NCBI GenBank assembly: GCA_003604995.1
Contig: QZJD01000010.1
Coordinates: forward strand, 1-38,425
Source of the DNA: Desulfobulbus sp.
Lineage (GTDB): Bacteria > Desulfobacterota > Desulfobulbia > Desulfobulbales > Desulfobulbaceae
Reading direction: 5' to 3'
DNA: 38,425 nt
The position numbers and the translations under genes are program-made. The notes under the pieces were generated by a model. The model was not told the DNA's origin, made no database searches, and worked only from the letters and a program-made list of their open reading frames with translations. This document shows, piece after piece, positions 18,397 through 28,044 of this stretch (position 1 is its first letter; every line of letters begins with the position of its first letter).

Positions 18397-19482
18397 GTGC
18401 GAATAAAAGTGCTTGTCGTTGATGACACGATTTTCTTTCGAAAAATCATCAGCGAAATTTTGACGACGTTTCCCTTTGTCGAGGTGGTCGGCACCGCGAA
18501 CAACGGCGAAATCGCCATGTCGCGGATCAAGTTGCTCAAACCCCATCTGCTGACCCTGGACGTGGAGATGCCGGTCATGAACGGCCTGCAGGTATTGCAG
18601 GCAATCCGCCGCCAGGGCCTGCCGGTGGATTGCCTGATGCTCAGCAGCAAGACCGTGCGGGGCTGTGAGATCACCATGCAGTCGCTGGAACTGGGCGCCT
18701 TTGATTTCATCACCAAGCCCGACGACCTCTCCCCCGAGGTCAACCTGGACATCCTGACCCGGGAACTGCGCCGGAAGCTGAAGATCTATTCCGAGCGGAT
18801 GAGGATGCTCGTCGCCCGGGGGCGGCAGCCGCAACCCCTGCCCGCGGCCGTCCCGCCGGCAGGCGGGCGGGGCGTCGTCGCGGAGCTCCCGGCGACCACG
18901 ACAAGGATGGAGAAATCGCGGGCCATCGCCATCGGCGTTTCCACCGGCGGACCCTACGCCCTGAGCAGGGTGCTGCCCGCCCTGCCCGGCGACATCGGGG
19001 TGCCGATCTTCCTCGTGCAGCACATGCCGCCTCTGTTCACCGAATCGCTGGCGCACAGCCTGGATGCCAAGTGTCGGCTGACGGTCAAGGAAGGGGTGGA
19101 CGGCGAGGTGGTCCGCGACAACTTCGTCTATGTCGCCCCCGGCGGCAAACAGATGATGGTGGCCAGCGGGGTCGGGCATGCGAAGCTGATCCGGGTCACC
19201 GACGCCCCGCCGGAAAACAACTGCAAGCCCTCGGTGGATTATCTGTTTCGGTCCGTGGCCAGGGAGTATGGCTCCAAGGCGACCTGCGTGATCATGACCG
19301 GGATGGGCACCGACGGCAAGCTGGGCCTTTCCGTAACCAGGGCGAGCGGAGCGGTGAATATCGCCCAGAACGAAGAAAGCTGCGTGGTCTACGGGATGCC
19401 CAGGGCAGCGGTTGAGGCCGGGCTGATCAATGTCGTCGCCCCCCTCGATAACATCGCGGAAGCAATCCTGAAAACGGTGTAG
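18397..19482 (+). CDS. cheB: CheB receptor methylesterase / glutamine deamidase
   Basis: This 361-residue response regulator enzyme removes methyl groups from chemoreceptors. The receiver (VLVVDDTIFFRK, Asp55 in TLDVEMP, Lys in TKPDD) is joined by a Pro/Ala-rich linker (about 145-170) to the esterase domain with catalytic Ser182 (GVSTGGPYAL), His209 (VQHMPP) and Asp306 (TGMGTDG). The start is GTG 18397 behind AAGGA at about ten bases. A strong hairpin lies just upstream. It works opposite the CheR encoded earlier in the cluster and is expected to be phosphorylated by the CheA. Confidence 0.96.
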   Translation: MRIKVLVVDDTIFFRKIISEILTTFPFVEVVGTANNGEIAMSRIKLLKPHLLTLDVEMPVMNGLQVLQAIRRQGLPVDCLMLSSKTVRGCEITMQSLELGAFDFITKPDDLSPEVNLDILTRELRRKLKIYSERMRMLVARGRQPQPLPAAVPPAGGRGVVAELPATTTRMEKSRAIAIGVSTGGPYALSRVLPALPGDIGVPIFLVQHMPPLFTESLAHSLDAKCRLTVKEGVDGEVVRDNFVYVAPGGKQMMVASGVGHAKLIRVTDAPPENNCKPSVDYLFRSVAREYGSKATCVIMTGMGTDGKLGLSVTRASGAVNIAQNEESCVVYGMPRAAVEAGLINVVAPLDNIAEAILKTV

Positions 19483-19540
19483 TCGCCTCCGCTCAATAAC
19501 ATCCGGCGAAGGTATTCGCCATTCCAACCGGGAGAACATC

Positions 19541-19936
19541 ATGAAGGCACTGATAGTTGAAGACGAATTCACCAGCCGGGTGGTGATGCACAAGCTGCTT
19601 TCGCCCTACGGCGAATGTCATATTGCGGTCAACGGCCGGGAAGCGGTCGAGGTCTTTGCCCAGGCCCTGGATGAGGGCGAACCCTATGATCTGATCTGTC
19701 TGGATATCAGGATGCCGGAAATGGACGGATTTGAAGTCTTGCGGGAGATCAGGCGGATCGAAGAAAAAAAGGGGATCGTCGGCCCGCATTGGGTGAAAAT
19801 CATCATGGTGACCGCGGTCAATGAACCGCGGAGCATCATGCAGGCATTTTCTTCGCAGTGCGAGGCCTATCTGCTCAAGCCCATCGAGCGGGAGAAGCTT
19901 CTGGTGCACCTGCGCAACTTCGGTCTTCTCTCCTGA
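19541..19936 (+). CDS. CheY-like single-domain response regulator
   Basis: This 131-residue stand-alone receiver has LIVEDE at the start, phosphoacceptor Asp55 (CLDIRMPEMDG), Thr in MVTA and Lys in LLKPI. It begins with a GGGAG box before ATG 19541, 58 bases after cheB. The loop after the phosphorylation helix is slightly longer than in flagellar CheY (IEEKKGIVGPHW), so it may bind a target other than the flagellar motor. It closes the + strand che cluster and faces the hybrid kinase gene on the - strand, ending 36 bases from it. Confidence 0.92.
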   Translation: MKALIVEDEFTSRVVMHKLLSPYGECHIAVNGREAVEVFAQALDEGEPYDLICLDIRMPEMDGFEVLREIRRIEEKKGIVGPHWVKIIMVTAVNEPRSIMQAFSSQCEAYLLKPIEREKLLVHLRNFGLLS

Positions 19937-19972
19937 CCGGGGCGCGAAACGGCCGGCGCGGTTCCTGCCGGG

Positions 19973-22915
19973 TCAGTGGGCCTGCCGGCCTGGCAAGCGG
20001 CCGATGATGTTGAGGATCTCCTCGGGCTTGAAGGGCTTGGTCACGTAATCGTCCATGCCCGCTTCGATGCAGCGCCTGCGATCATCCGCCATTGCATGGG
20101 CGGTCATGGCGACAATCGGTATCCTGCCGCCGGCCAGGTGGGCGCGAACCCGCTCCAGCAGTTCCTGCCGCGGGTGCCCGGCAAAGAGCTCGTCCGCTTC
20201 GCAGCGCCTGACCAGTCTGGTTGCTTCCAGCCCGTCGAGTTCCGGCATCTGCACGTCCATCAGGATGAGATCGTACGGTTCCCTTGCGAGTTTTGCCAGC
20301 ACCTCCAGGCCATTTTCCGCCTCGCTGACCGCGTGGCCATGTTTTTCCAGGACAACCTTGGCGAAGTAGCGGTTGAACTGATTGTCTTCGGCCAGCAGAA
20401 TACGGAGACGAGGGGCGGCTTTCCGGTCGGCCGCGGCCGTGTCCTTTTTGCCGGAGGCGGTCTTCGGCGCGCTGGTGGCGAAATCACAGGTGAAGATGAA
20501 GGTGCTTCCCCGGCCCGGTTCGCTTTCGACCCGGATCCGGCCCCCGTGCAGTTCGACAAGCTTTTTGCTGATTGCCAGACCCAGGCCGGTCCCGCCGAAT
20601 TTTCGGGCGGTACCGGCGTCCTCCTGCGAAAATTTTTCAAAGAGACGTTCCTGAAATTCCTTGGAAATGCCTCTGCCGGTATCCGTAACCTTGAATTGCA
20701 GTTGCACCTTGTTCCGGTCACGGTACAGCTCAAGAACCTCGATGGTCACGCTGCCTTTGTCGGTGAATTTGCAGGCATTGCCAGCGAGGTTGAGCAGGAT
20801 CTGCCGTAACCGGTATTCGTCGCCGACCAGGGGCGCGCAGGTCAACGGCGGCAGGGTGCAGGATAATGCCAGCCCTTTTTTCGCGGCCGTAGCGGCAAGG
20901 GTTTTGAGGACGCCTTTTACCACCTTTTTCAGATGAAACGGTCGCTGCGCCATGTTGATCTGGCCTGCCTCGATCTTTGAGAAATCAAGGATGTCGTCGA
21001 GCAGGGAAAGAAGGGCTTCGGAGGAGATCTGCACGGTTTCCAGATAGTCCCGTTGCCGCGGGTCGGCGGCAAGCTCCAGGGCCAGGCGGTTCATGCCGAT
21101 GATCACATTCATCGGCGTTCTGATCTCATGGCTCATGTTGGCCAGAAATTCGCTCTTGGCCTGATTCGATTTTTCCGCCGCCCTCTTGGCCTGGAGCAGG
21201 CTTTGTTCCGCTTGCTTCCGTTCCAGGGCGCTGGTAAAGACCTGACCGACCATCTGGAACAGATTGATCTCCTTTCCTGACCACCGCCGGTGGGGCATTG
21301 TCGAACTGAATCCGAGAAAGCCGAGGATTTTATTCTGGTACACCAGCGGCATATCCAGAATGGAACGGATTCCCTGTTTTTCTATGATTCTCTTTTCCAG
21401 GGCTGCCTCTTCGGGCAGATCGGCGGTCGATGAAACCATTACATTTTTTTGGTTCAGAAGCTGGGCGGTCCACCAGGGCATGGAGCTGACCGGAAGTTCC
21501 TGAAGGTCTTCCTTTCTGGTAGAGAGCCTGTTCGAGTTCCAGCAATGGGTCATGCTGAAGGTGGCGGCATCGTCGGAGAACCTGAAGAGATAGCCGGAAT
21601 CGGTATCGGTGAAGGTGCAGAGTCGTTCCAGGGCCGCTTCGATCTGTTCATCCACCTCCTGGGCGGCCAGGTTGATGAACCGCGAGGAGATATCCATGAC
21701 CAGCGTTTCCATCCGGATCCGTTCCGCGACCAGTTCCTCCAGGTGATCCCGGTGCCGGCGCAGTTCCAGTTCGGCTCGTTTGGCGCCGGTAACGTCGATC
21801 AGGGCAAAGATCAGGCCGGTGACCCGGCCGGCATCGTCTTTTACCGGGCGCAGGGACCAATCCCAATAGGTGGTGCCCAGTTCCGGTCGGTCGGGATAGA
21901 CAAAGGGCTTGGCATGGATGGTATAGGGCTCGCCGGTGTCGACCACCCGTTGGAAAATCGCCTGATTTTCCGGGTGGGGGTAGAGGGCGAAGTGATTCCG
22001 GCCGGGGAAAAAGTCGGGCGGATGGCCGCAGGCATCGGCATAGGCCTTGTTGACCCGGATGAAATTGAACTCGCGGTCCAGGAAGACCAGATTGAAATGG
22101 GTGGTGGCAAAGATAACCGCCAGCTGGTCATGGGTTTTCCGCAGTTCCTTTTCCACGGCATGGCGCTCGTCGATCTCCCTGCTCAGCGAGGCGTTGCTCT
22201 CCTGAAGCTTGCGGGTGGATGCTTCGAGCTCCGCTGTTCTTGAGGCCACCTTTTGTTCCAGGATATCGCGGTAGGCCAGGATGGCCTCTTCGGCAAGCTG
22301 CCGTTTCCGGATCTCCTCACGGAGGAAGGTGGTCCGCTCGCTTACCCTTTGCTCCAGCATCGCGTTCATCTTTTCCAGATCGCGCTGGAAGAGGAGATTG
22401 CCCAGGGCCTCGCCGGTCATCACTCCGATGATATGCAGGAGCCTGATTTCTCCCTCGGTCCAGATCCGTTCCTTTGAGCACTGGTGCATGCCGAAGAGCC
22501 AAGGCTTGCCGACCCGGGGATAGATTGCGGTGGCCAGCTGGGAGCGCACGCCGAACTGCTGCAGGGCCTCGGTGAGGGGGAGGCCGCCGCATCCGAAGGC
22601 GACCGGCGCGTCACTGGCCAGGGCGGCCTGAAAGACCGCCGCGGAATCAGGCGCCATCGGAAAGGAGCGAAGTTGCCCGCTGGCGCCGGGAAAGCCCGGC
22701 GCGGTTCGTTCAATGGGGACCTGCCAGGTGTCGGTTGCAGGGTCGCAGGGAAACAGCAGCCAGGCCCGGTCGCAGTGGAAGACCGCAAGGATCTTGCCGC
22801 ACAGGGTGGAGAGCAGCTGTTCGATATCCCGCTCTTTTTTAATAATATCGGCAAATTCTCTGATGGCGACGAGCGAATCAGGGTTGCCGGCCGGGCTGGT
22901 GGTGTCAGATGGCAT
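19973..22915 (-). CDS. Soluble hybrid histidine kinase: GAF-PAS-GAF-HisKA-HATPase-REC
   Basis: This 980-residue kinase has no membrane segment. An N-terminal GAF domain (about 15-178) is followed by a long coiled coil (180-260), a PAS domain (262-385, PAC-like end [16 protein letters not shown]), a second GAF (about 405-555), HisKA with His596 ([11 protein letters not shown]), and HATPase with [16 protein letters not shown] and GGTGLGL boxes. A C-terminal receiver has Asp887 (LMDVQMP) and Lys in TKPF. Only one ATG fits the N terminus; its ribosome site is weak. It lies 72 bases after the antiporter gene on the same strand and may be co-transcribed with it, although it may serve the neighbouring che cluster. 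It has no Hpt of its own, so an external Hpt would be needed to pass phosphate on. Confidence 0.93.
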   Translation of the reverse strand: MPSDTTSPAGNPDSLVAIREFADIIKKERDIEQLLSTLCGKILAVFHCDRAWLLFPCDPATDTWQVPIERTAPGFPGASGQLRSFPMAPDSAAVFQAALASDAPVAFGCGGLPLTEALQQFGVRSQLATAIYPRVGKPWLFGMHQCSKERIWTEGEIRLLHIIGVMTGEALGNLLFQRDLEKMNAMLEQRVSERTTFLREEIRKRQLAEEAILAYRDILEQKVASRTAELEASTRKLQESNASLSREIDERHAVEKELRKTHDQLAVIFATTHFNLVFLDREFNFIRVNKAYADACGHPPDFFPGRNHFALYPHPENQAIFQRVVDTGEPYTIHAKPFVYPDRPELGTTYWDWSLRPVKDDAGRVTGLIFALIDVTGAKRAELELRRHRDHLEELVAERIRMETLVMDISSRFINLAAQEVDEQIEAALERLCTFTDTDSGYLFRFSDDAATFSMTHCWNSNRLSTRKEDLQELPVSSMPWWTAQLLNQKNVMVSSTADLPEEAALEKRIIEKQGIRSILDMPLVYQNKILGFLGFSSTMPHRRWSGKEINLFQMVGQVFTSALERKQAEQSLLQAKRAAEKSNQAKSEFLANMSHEIRTPMNVIIGMNRLALELAADPRQRDYLETVQISSEALLSLLDDILDFSKIEAGQINMAQRPFHLKKVVKGVLKTLAATAAKKGLALSCTLPPLTCAPLVGDEYRLRQILLNLAGNACKFTDKGSVTIEVLELYRDRNKVQLQFKVTDTGRGISKEFQERLFEKFSQEDAGTARKFGGTGLGLAISKKLVELHGGRIRVESEPGRGSTFIFTCDFATSAPKTASGKKDTAAADRKAAPRLRILLAEDNQFNRYFAKVVLEKHGHAVSEAENGLEVLAKLAREPYDLILMDVQMPELDGLEATRLVRRCEADELFAGHPRQELLERVRAHLAGGRIPIVAMTAHAMADDRRRCIEAGMDDYVTKPFKPEEILNIIGRLPGRQAH

Positions 22916-22987
22916 TGCGGTGGCGAGGCTCTCCGGGCTTGCGGTGATGAGGAGCAGAAGTGCCGGCCGCGGTGGACAGTATCCTGT

Positions 22988-25126
22988 TCATATTTCGGAA
23001 GCAGTGCCGTTCTTGCCGCAGGCGTAGATCACCATCACCGGTTTATGGCAGTTGCGGATCACGCTGTTGGACAGGGAACCGAAAAAAATCCTGGCCAGGC
23101 CCTGGTGCCTGGTGGCGGTCATGACGATCAGGTCATGGTACTTTGCCTCGTTCAGGATGAACTCCAGGCGGGATTCCGTGGGCTCGGCCTTGTGACGGGT
23201 CTGGATATCGAAAAAGTTGTCTGCCAGCCATTCCTGCAGTTCCTGATCGTGCGTTGCGATTTCTTCCCAGGAGCAGTCTGAGTTCAGCAGATGGACAAAG
23301 GTGATCCTGGGAAGAGTGGCCATGGTCAGCGCCTCCAGCACAGGTTGCAGGAGAGCAAGTTCGGCGGGATCCAGAAACGGCACCAGGATGCGGTTGGCTT
23401 TGAATTCCCCGACAAAGCGGACGGCAATCAGCGGACAGCGGATGCCGGCCGCCACCTTGTCGATGATTCGGAGAAAGGCCCGCGGATTCCTTCTGAGCGG
23501 GTAGCCCAGGACCACCGCATGGGCATCGGCCCGGCTCGCCGCCGCAATGAGTCCGGCGGCCGGTGCGTCAAAGAGCAGTGCGGTGCGCAGGGGATAGCCG
23601 AGGTCGGCCGTTTCTTCCTTTTCGGGCAAAAATAGGGCTGTTTCAGCTGTTCCGGCATATTTCGCCTGCTCGGAGGGCGGAAGGACCCGGGCCGAGAGGG
23701 GCAGGCCGTGAAAATGATGGGCCAGGATGGTGGCGACCCTCGCCAATCCTCGGACCGTTGCAAAATGACTCGCGCCGAAGAGCACGGTGCCGTTGGGATT
23801 GGTGGACGGGTGCAGCTTGTCGCCATGCCAGGGGGGGAGCCGGATGGCTTCCGGCGGGCGAAACCGCGACCAAAAGCTCCAGCCGCCTGGGTTGTTCGGG
23901 AGCGGAGCCGGCTCCGGCACCTCGCATTCGCCGGCCTTGACCAGGGTAAATTTGGCAAAGACCGGCCCGGTCAGTTCGGCGAGGACTACGCCGGCGAGCA
24001 CCACCGGAGTGATCACCGCCGACCAGGCGGTCAGAGCAGGGTCATTGCCGATCAAAAGCACCAGGCCGATGGCCACCCCGGCCTGCGGCACCAAGGCCAG
24101 GCCCATGTAGTTGCGGATGAGGGGTGAGGCCCCTGCCAGCATTCCTCCCAGCATGGTCCCGAAGTATTTACCGATGACCCTGCTCGTAAAATAGGTTGCG
24201 CCGATCCAGCCGGCGATTTTCAGCGCGCCCAGGTCCATATGGGCGCCGGCCAGGGTGAAAAACAGGACATAGATGGGAGGCTCAAAGGCATTAATCGCCC
24301 TGAACAGGCGGATGTCCCGTTCGGATCGGTTGATGATCGTGAAGCCCGCGGCCATTCCGGCCAGGAGGGGTGAAAGATGCAGGGCGCTGGTGATCTCTCC
24401 GCAGAGGAGCAGAAGGGCAAGGCCGCCGATGAGCATCTCGCCCCGGTTGTGCAGCTTGTTCAGAAAAAAATCAAGGAGCAGGCCGGTGATCATGCCGATG
24501 GCCAGGGAACCGAGGATTTCCGAGAGGGCCACGGCCAGTGCCCGGAGCAGGGAGGATGTCTCCGGGCCGATGAGCTGATGGGCGATGGAGAGGGCCAGGC
24601 CGAACATCATGATGGCGATGCCGTCGACAAAGGCCACCACGGCCATCAGGGTGGAGGTCAGGGTGCCCTTGGCGCAGGTTTCCCGCACCACATGCAGCAG
24701 GGTGGCCGGCGAGGTGGCGATGGCTACCGCGCCGAGCAGCAGGGCCAGGATGAGATGATAAAAAGAAGATTGCGCCGGCACGGTGACCAGGCCGGAGACG
24801 GCAAAGGTTCCGCCGGCGACGCACAGGAAGGTGCCAAAAGCCTGAACCGCGCTGATCCAGCCGACCGTCCGTCCGAACCCCAGCAGACGGCGGAGTTCGA
24901 TGTGCTCGCCGATCCCGAAGGCGATGAGCATCAGGGCGATCTGGGTGAAATGTTCAAGCTGCCGGCCCAGGGTATCCATGTCGATTACCCCGGAAAAGGA
25001 GGGGCCAAGGACAAGGCCGGCGAGGATATAGCCGGTGACCGACGGAAAACGCAGCAGCCTGGCGAGCCAGCCCGCCAGCAGGCCGGCGGAAAGAAGGATC
25101 GCGATGCCCAGGGTGACTTCATTCAT
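22988..25126 (-). CDS. CPA2-family cation/proton antiporter with tandem universal-stress domains
   Basis: This 712-residue membrane protein has a Na+/H+ exchanger domain of 12-13 helices across residues 1-395. The first begins MNEVTLGIAILLSAGLLAGW, and the FPSVTGYILAGLVLGPS stretch is typical of the family. The C-terminal half is soluble and looks like two UspA-type domains in tandem (about 448-565 and 570-705, the second ending ARIFFGSLSNSVIRNCHKPVMVIYA). Usp tails in such transporters are thought to sense nucleotides. The gene starts 15 bases after the stop of the P-type ATPase gene, so the two are probably one operon for ion or pH homeostasis. The transported ion (Na+, K+ or both) cannot be told from sequence by eye. 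Confidence 0.9.
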   Translation of the reverse strand: MNEVTLGIAILLSAGLLAGWLARLLRFPSVTGYILAGLVLGPSFSGVIDMDTLGRQLEHFTQIALMLIAFGIGEHIELRRLLGFGRTVGWISAVQAFGTFLCVAGGTFAVSGLVTVPAQSSFYHLILALLLGAVAIATSPATLLHVVRETCAKGTLTSTLMAVVAFVDGIAIMMFGLALSIAHQLIGPETSSLLRALAVALSEILGSLAIGMITGLLLDFFLNKLHNRGEMLIGGLALLLLCGEITSALHLSPLLAGMAAGFTIINRSERDIRLFRAINAFEPPIYVLFFTLAGAHMDLGALKIAGWIGATYFTSRVIGKYFGTMLGGMLAGASPLIRNYMGLALVPQAGVAIGLVLLIGNDPALTAWSAVITPVVLAGVVLAELTGPVFAKFTLVKAGECEVPEPAPLPNNPGGWSFWSRFRPPEAIRLPPWHGDKLHPSTNPNGTVLFGASHFATVRGLARVATILAHHFHGLPLSARVLPPSEQAKYAGTAETALFLPEKEETADLGYPLRTALLFDAPAAGLIAAASRADAHAVVLGYPLRRNPRAFLRIIDKVAAGIRCPLIAVRFVGEFKANRILVPFLDPAELALLQPVLEALTMATLPRITFVHLLNSDCSWEEIATHDQELQEWLADNFFDIQTRHKAEPTESRLEFILNEAKYHDLIVMTATRHQGLARIFFGSLSNSVIRNCHKPVMVIYACGKNGTASEI

Positions 25127-25141
25127 GCGGCAGGCCCGGTT

Positions 25142-27868
25142 TTATTCATCGGCCGCTCTTTCCCATCTTCGGCGCAGCCATTTTTCACCTTCAACGATCA
25201 GGGCCGACACGATGCCGGCGCAGGCGATATAGAACCAGGCCCGGCCGGAGATGGGGGCGCTCTTGAAAAACCGGTTCATGATCGGCAGATAGGTGTACAG
25301 GAGTTGGATGAGGAGCATCAGCGTCGCGCCGCCGAGGACCCAGAGATTGGAGAAAAAACCCAGGGCAAAGGGCGATTTGCTCAAGGAACGGCAGTTGAAC
25401 AGATAGCAGAGTTCGATCACCACGAAGGTATTGACCGCAACGGTCCTTGCCTGTTCAACCGTAGAGCCCAGGGCAAGTTCGATGTTGAACAGAATGAAAG
25501 AGCTGATCAGAAGCAGGGTGCTGACCAAGGCGATCAGCATCAGCAGCCGGCGGTTCAGGATCGGAGCGTCGGGCCGGCGCGGCGGCCGGAGCATGATTCC
25601 CGGCTCCTTCGGCTCAAAGGCCAGCATCAGGCCGAGAAAGCCGGCGGTGGTCATGTTGATCCAGAGGATCTGCACCGGCAGAATGGGCAGAGTGATGCCG
25701 AGAAAGATTGCGGCGACGATGACCAGACCCTCGCCGACATTGGTGGGCAGGGTCCAGACGATGAACTTGATCAGGTTGTCAAAGACGCCCCGGCCTTCCT
25801 CCACCGCCGCCTTGATGGAGCTGAAATTGTCGTCGGTGAGCACCATGGCGGCGGCTTCCTTGGCGACCTCTGTTCCGCCGATGCCCATGGCCACGCCGAT
25901 GTCCGCCCGCTTCAGGGCCGGGGCGTCGTTGACCCCGTCGCCGGTCATTGCCACCACATGTCCCCGGGCCTGCAGGGCTTTGACCAGACGGAGCTTCTGC
26001 TCCGGGGTGGTCCGGGCAAACACCGCGGTATCCTGGGCGGTTTTGAGCAGTTCCTCGTCGCTCTGCCGTTCCAGTTCACGGCCGGTGATCACGGTTATTT
26101 TTTCGTGCTCGGCGTCCGGGGTGTTGCGCAGGCCGATTTTTGCGGCAATGGCCTGGGCGGTCAGGGCATGGTCGCCGGTGATCATCTTCACCATGATTCC
26201 GGCCCGCTGACAGATCCGGACGGCGTCCGCCGCTTCCGCCCGAGGCGGATCCATCATGCCCTGCACGCCGAGAAAGATGAATCCGGTCAGCGGTTCCTCT
26301 TTCGCGATACGCTTGGTGCCGGCTGCAACTTTTTTCACGGCGAAGGCGAGCAGGCGCAGGCCGCCGCCCGCGAGGTCCGCCGCCTGCCGGTGGATTTTCT
26401 CGGGATCCAGGGGGACGGCGTTGCCGGATGCCGCCAGCTCGTGGTCGCAGGCGTCCAACAAGACCTCCAGGCTTCCCTTGAGATAGATCCGGTTGGTCTG
26501 ATCTTCCGGATCGTGCGCCAGCACGGCCATGTACTGCTGCTGGGAGGCAAAGGGGATGGAGTCCAGCCGTTTGAGCCCCAGCTCATCGGCCGCCAGCGGC
26601 AGGCCGGCCTTGCCGGCAGCCACCAGCAACGCTCCTTCGGTGGGATCGCCCTGGACCTGCCATTGCTCCTCTTTTTGCACCAGCTGGCTGTCGTTGCAGA
26701 TTATGCCCGCCCGCAGACATTCGGCCAGGGCCGTATGATCCGCCGGCGAGACCCGCGCGTCGTTTCGGGTCAGCGAGCCGTCCGTGGGATCATAGCCGAC
26801 GCCGGTCACGGTGAAGACCTGCTCCCCGGCGACGACGGCCTGGACAGTCATCTTGTTCTCGGTCAGGGTCCCGGTCTTGTCCGAGCAGATCACCGTGGTG
26901 CTGCCCAGGGTCTCAACGGCGGGCAACTTGCGGATGATCGCCTTGCGCTGCGCCATCCGGGAAACACCGATGGCCAGGGTGATGGTCACCGCGGCCGGCA
27001 GACCCTCGGGGATGGCGCCCACCGCCAGGGCCACCGCAGCCATGAACATGTCGAACATTCCCATGCCCCGCACCAGGCCGACCACCACGGTCAGGGCCGC
27101 CAGGCCCAGGATCAGGTAGAGGAGCAGGTGGCTGAAGGCGGCGATCTTACGGGTCAGCGGGGTCTCCAGTTCACTGGCCGAAGCAATGAGCTGGGAGATG
27201 CGCCCGACCTCCGTGCGGTCACCGGTGGCGATGACAATCCCCTTCGCCTGGCCGTGGGTCACCAGGGTGGAGGCGTAGGCCATATTTTTGCGGCTGGCCA
27301 GTTCGGTGTCGGCATCGAGCTCGGCCACGCCCTTGTCCACCGGCACCGATTCGCCGGTGAGCGCGGATTCGTCGATCTGCAGGCTCTGCTCATGGAGGAG
27401 GCGCAGGTCCGCGGGCACTTTGTCGCCGGAGTCCAGGAAGACGATGTCGCCGGGCACCACCTCCGTCGAAGGCAGGCGCACTTTGCGGCCCTGGCGCAGG
27501 ACCGTGGCCTCGCTGGTCATGGTGCGGGCCAGGGCGGCCAGGGCGTTCACCGCCTTGGATTCCTGGAGATAGCCGACAATGGCGTTGGCGAGCACCACAC
27601 CGAAAATGACCGAGGAATCGATCCACTCGCCGAGCAGGGCGGTGATCGCCCCGGAGATGATGAGGATGTAGATCAGCGGCTGGTGAAACTGGCGGAGAAA
27701 GCGCATCAGGGCGCTTTCCCTCTTCTGGGTGGTGATGGCATTGGTGCCGTAGCGGGCAAGACGCTCGCCGGCATCCGCCTCGGCAAGGCCGTTCTCCGGA
27801 TTGCTCTGCAAAAGTTCCAGGGTTCGTGCACTGGAAAGATGATGCCAGGGCTGCTCGGAATGGGGCAT
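25142..27868 (-). CDS. P2-type cation-transporting ATPase (Ca2+-pump-like)
   Basis: This 908-residue P-type ATPase has an N-terminal cation ATPase domain (HHLSSARTLELL, GLAEADAGERLARYGTNAI), an actuator with LTGESVPVDK, a membrane motif PEGLPAAVTITLA, phosphorylation Asp330 (CSDKTGTLT), a nucleotide domain with KGSLE, a hinge TGDGVNDAPALKRADIG, and a six-helix C-terminal membrane bundle. The PEGLP motif and overall length fit P2A calcium or manganese pumps, with P2 sodium or potassium pumps as alternatives. A GAGGAG box precedes the ATG at seven bases. A perfect TATAAT lies about 105 bases upstream. The antiporter gene follows at once, suggesting joint work in cation homeostasis. Confidence 0.93.
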   Translation of the reverse strand: MPHSEQPWHHLSSARTLELLQSNPENGLAEADAGERLARYGTNAITTQKRESALMRFLRQFHQPLIYILIISGAITALLGEWIDSSVIFGVVLANAIVGYLQESKAVNALAALARTMTSEATVLRQGRKVRLPSTEVVPGDIVFLDSGDKVPADLRLLHEQSLQIDESALTGESVPVDKGVAELDADTELASRKNMAYASTLVTHGQAKGIVIATGDRTEVGRISQLIASASELETPLTRKIAAFSHLLLYLILGLAALTVVVGLVRGMGMFDMFMAAVALAVGAIPEGLPAAVTITLAIGVSRMAQRKAIIRKLPAVETLGSTTVICSDKTGTLTENKMTVQAVVAGEQVFTVTGVGYDPTDGSLTRNDARVSPADHTALAECLRAGIICNDSQLVQKEEQWQVQGDPTEGALLVAAGKAGLPLAADELGLKRLDSIPFASQQQYMAVLAHDPEDQTNRIYLKGSLEVLLDACDHELAASGNAVPLDPEKIHRQAADLAGGGLRLLAFAVKKVAAGTKRIAKEEPLTGFIFLGVQGMMDPPRAEAADAVRICQRAGIMVKMITGDHALTAQAIAAKIGLRNTPDAEHEKITVITGRELERQSDEELLKTAQDTAVFARTTPEQKLRLVKALQARGHVVAMTGDGVNDAPALKRADIGVAMGIGGTEVAKEAAAMVLTDDNFSSIKAAVEEGRGVFDNLIKFIVWTLPTNVGEGLVIVAAIFLGITLPILPVQILWINMTTAGFLGLMLAFEPKEPGIMLRPPRRPDAPILNRRLLMLIALVSTLLLISSFILFNIELALGSTVEQARTVAVNTFVVIELCYLFNCRSLSKSPFALGFFSNLWVLGGATLMLLIQLLYTYLPIMNRFFKSAPISGRAWFYIACAGIVSALIVEGEKWLRRRWERAADE

Positions 27869-27973
27869 GCGGAAATCTCCTCAGGGTGAAAGGGGAAGGG
27901 CAGGTATTGTTGGAATCACAGCCGTGGATGTTCGGTATTTGAGTTTTGGCGAAGTGATCAGGATTGCCGTGCC

Positions 27974-28002
27974 ATTATACCGGGCCGGGCGTGAAAAAAA
28001 AA
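27974..28002 (-). promoter_or_regulatory. Candidate promoter of the ATPase-antiporter operon
   Basis: On the - strand a perfect TATAAT is followed by a leader of about 105 bases to the ATPase start. At 17 bases upstream the -35 position is only a T-tract (TTTTTT), so recognition would be weak or activator-dependent. Its position after the methyltransferase gene and before the ATPase gene marks a likely operon boundary. Confidence 0.4.
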
Positions 28003-28044
28003 GAGAACAGGATGAAAAAGAGCGGGGAGAGGAGGTCGGACGGT

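Noticed and set aside
19937-19972. Bidirectional terminator between cheY and the hybrid kinase
   Set aside because: The gap is GC-rich with partial symmetry but has no T-tract on either strand and no clean stem.
24377-27889. Open frame of 1,170 codons on the + strand
   Set aside because: It lies opposite the well-supported ATPase and antiporter genes, is rich in Gly, Gln, His and Asp as expected for the antisense of GC-rich code, and has no domain.
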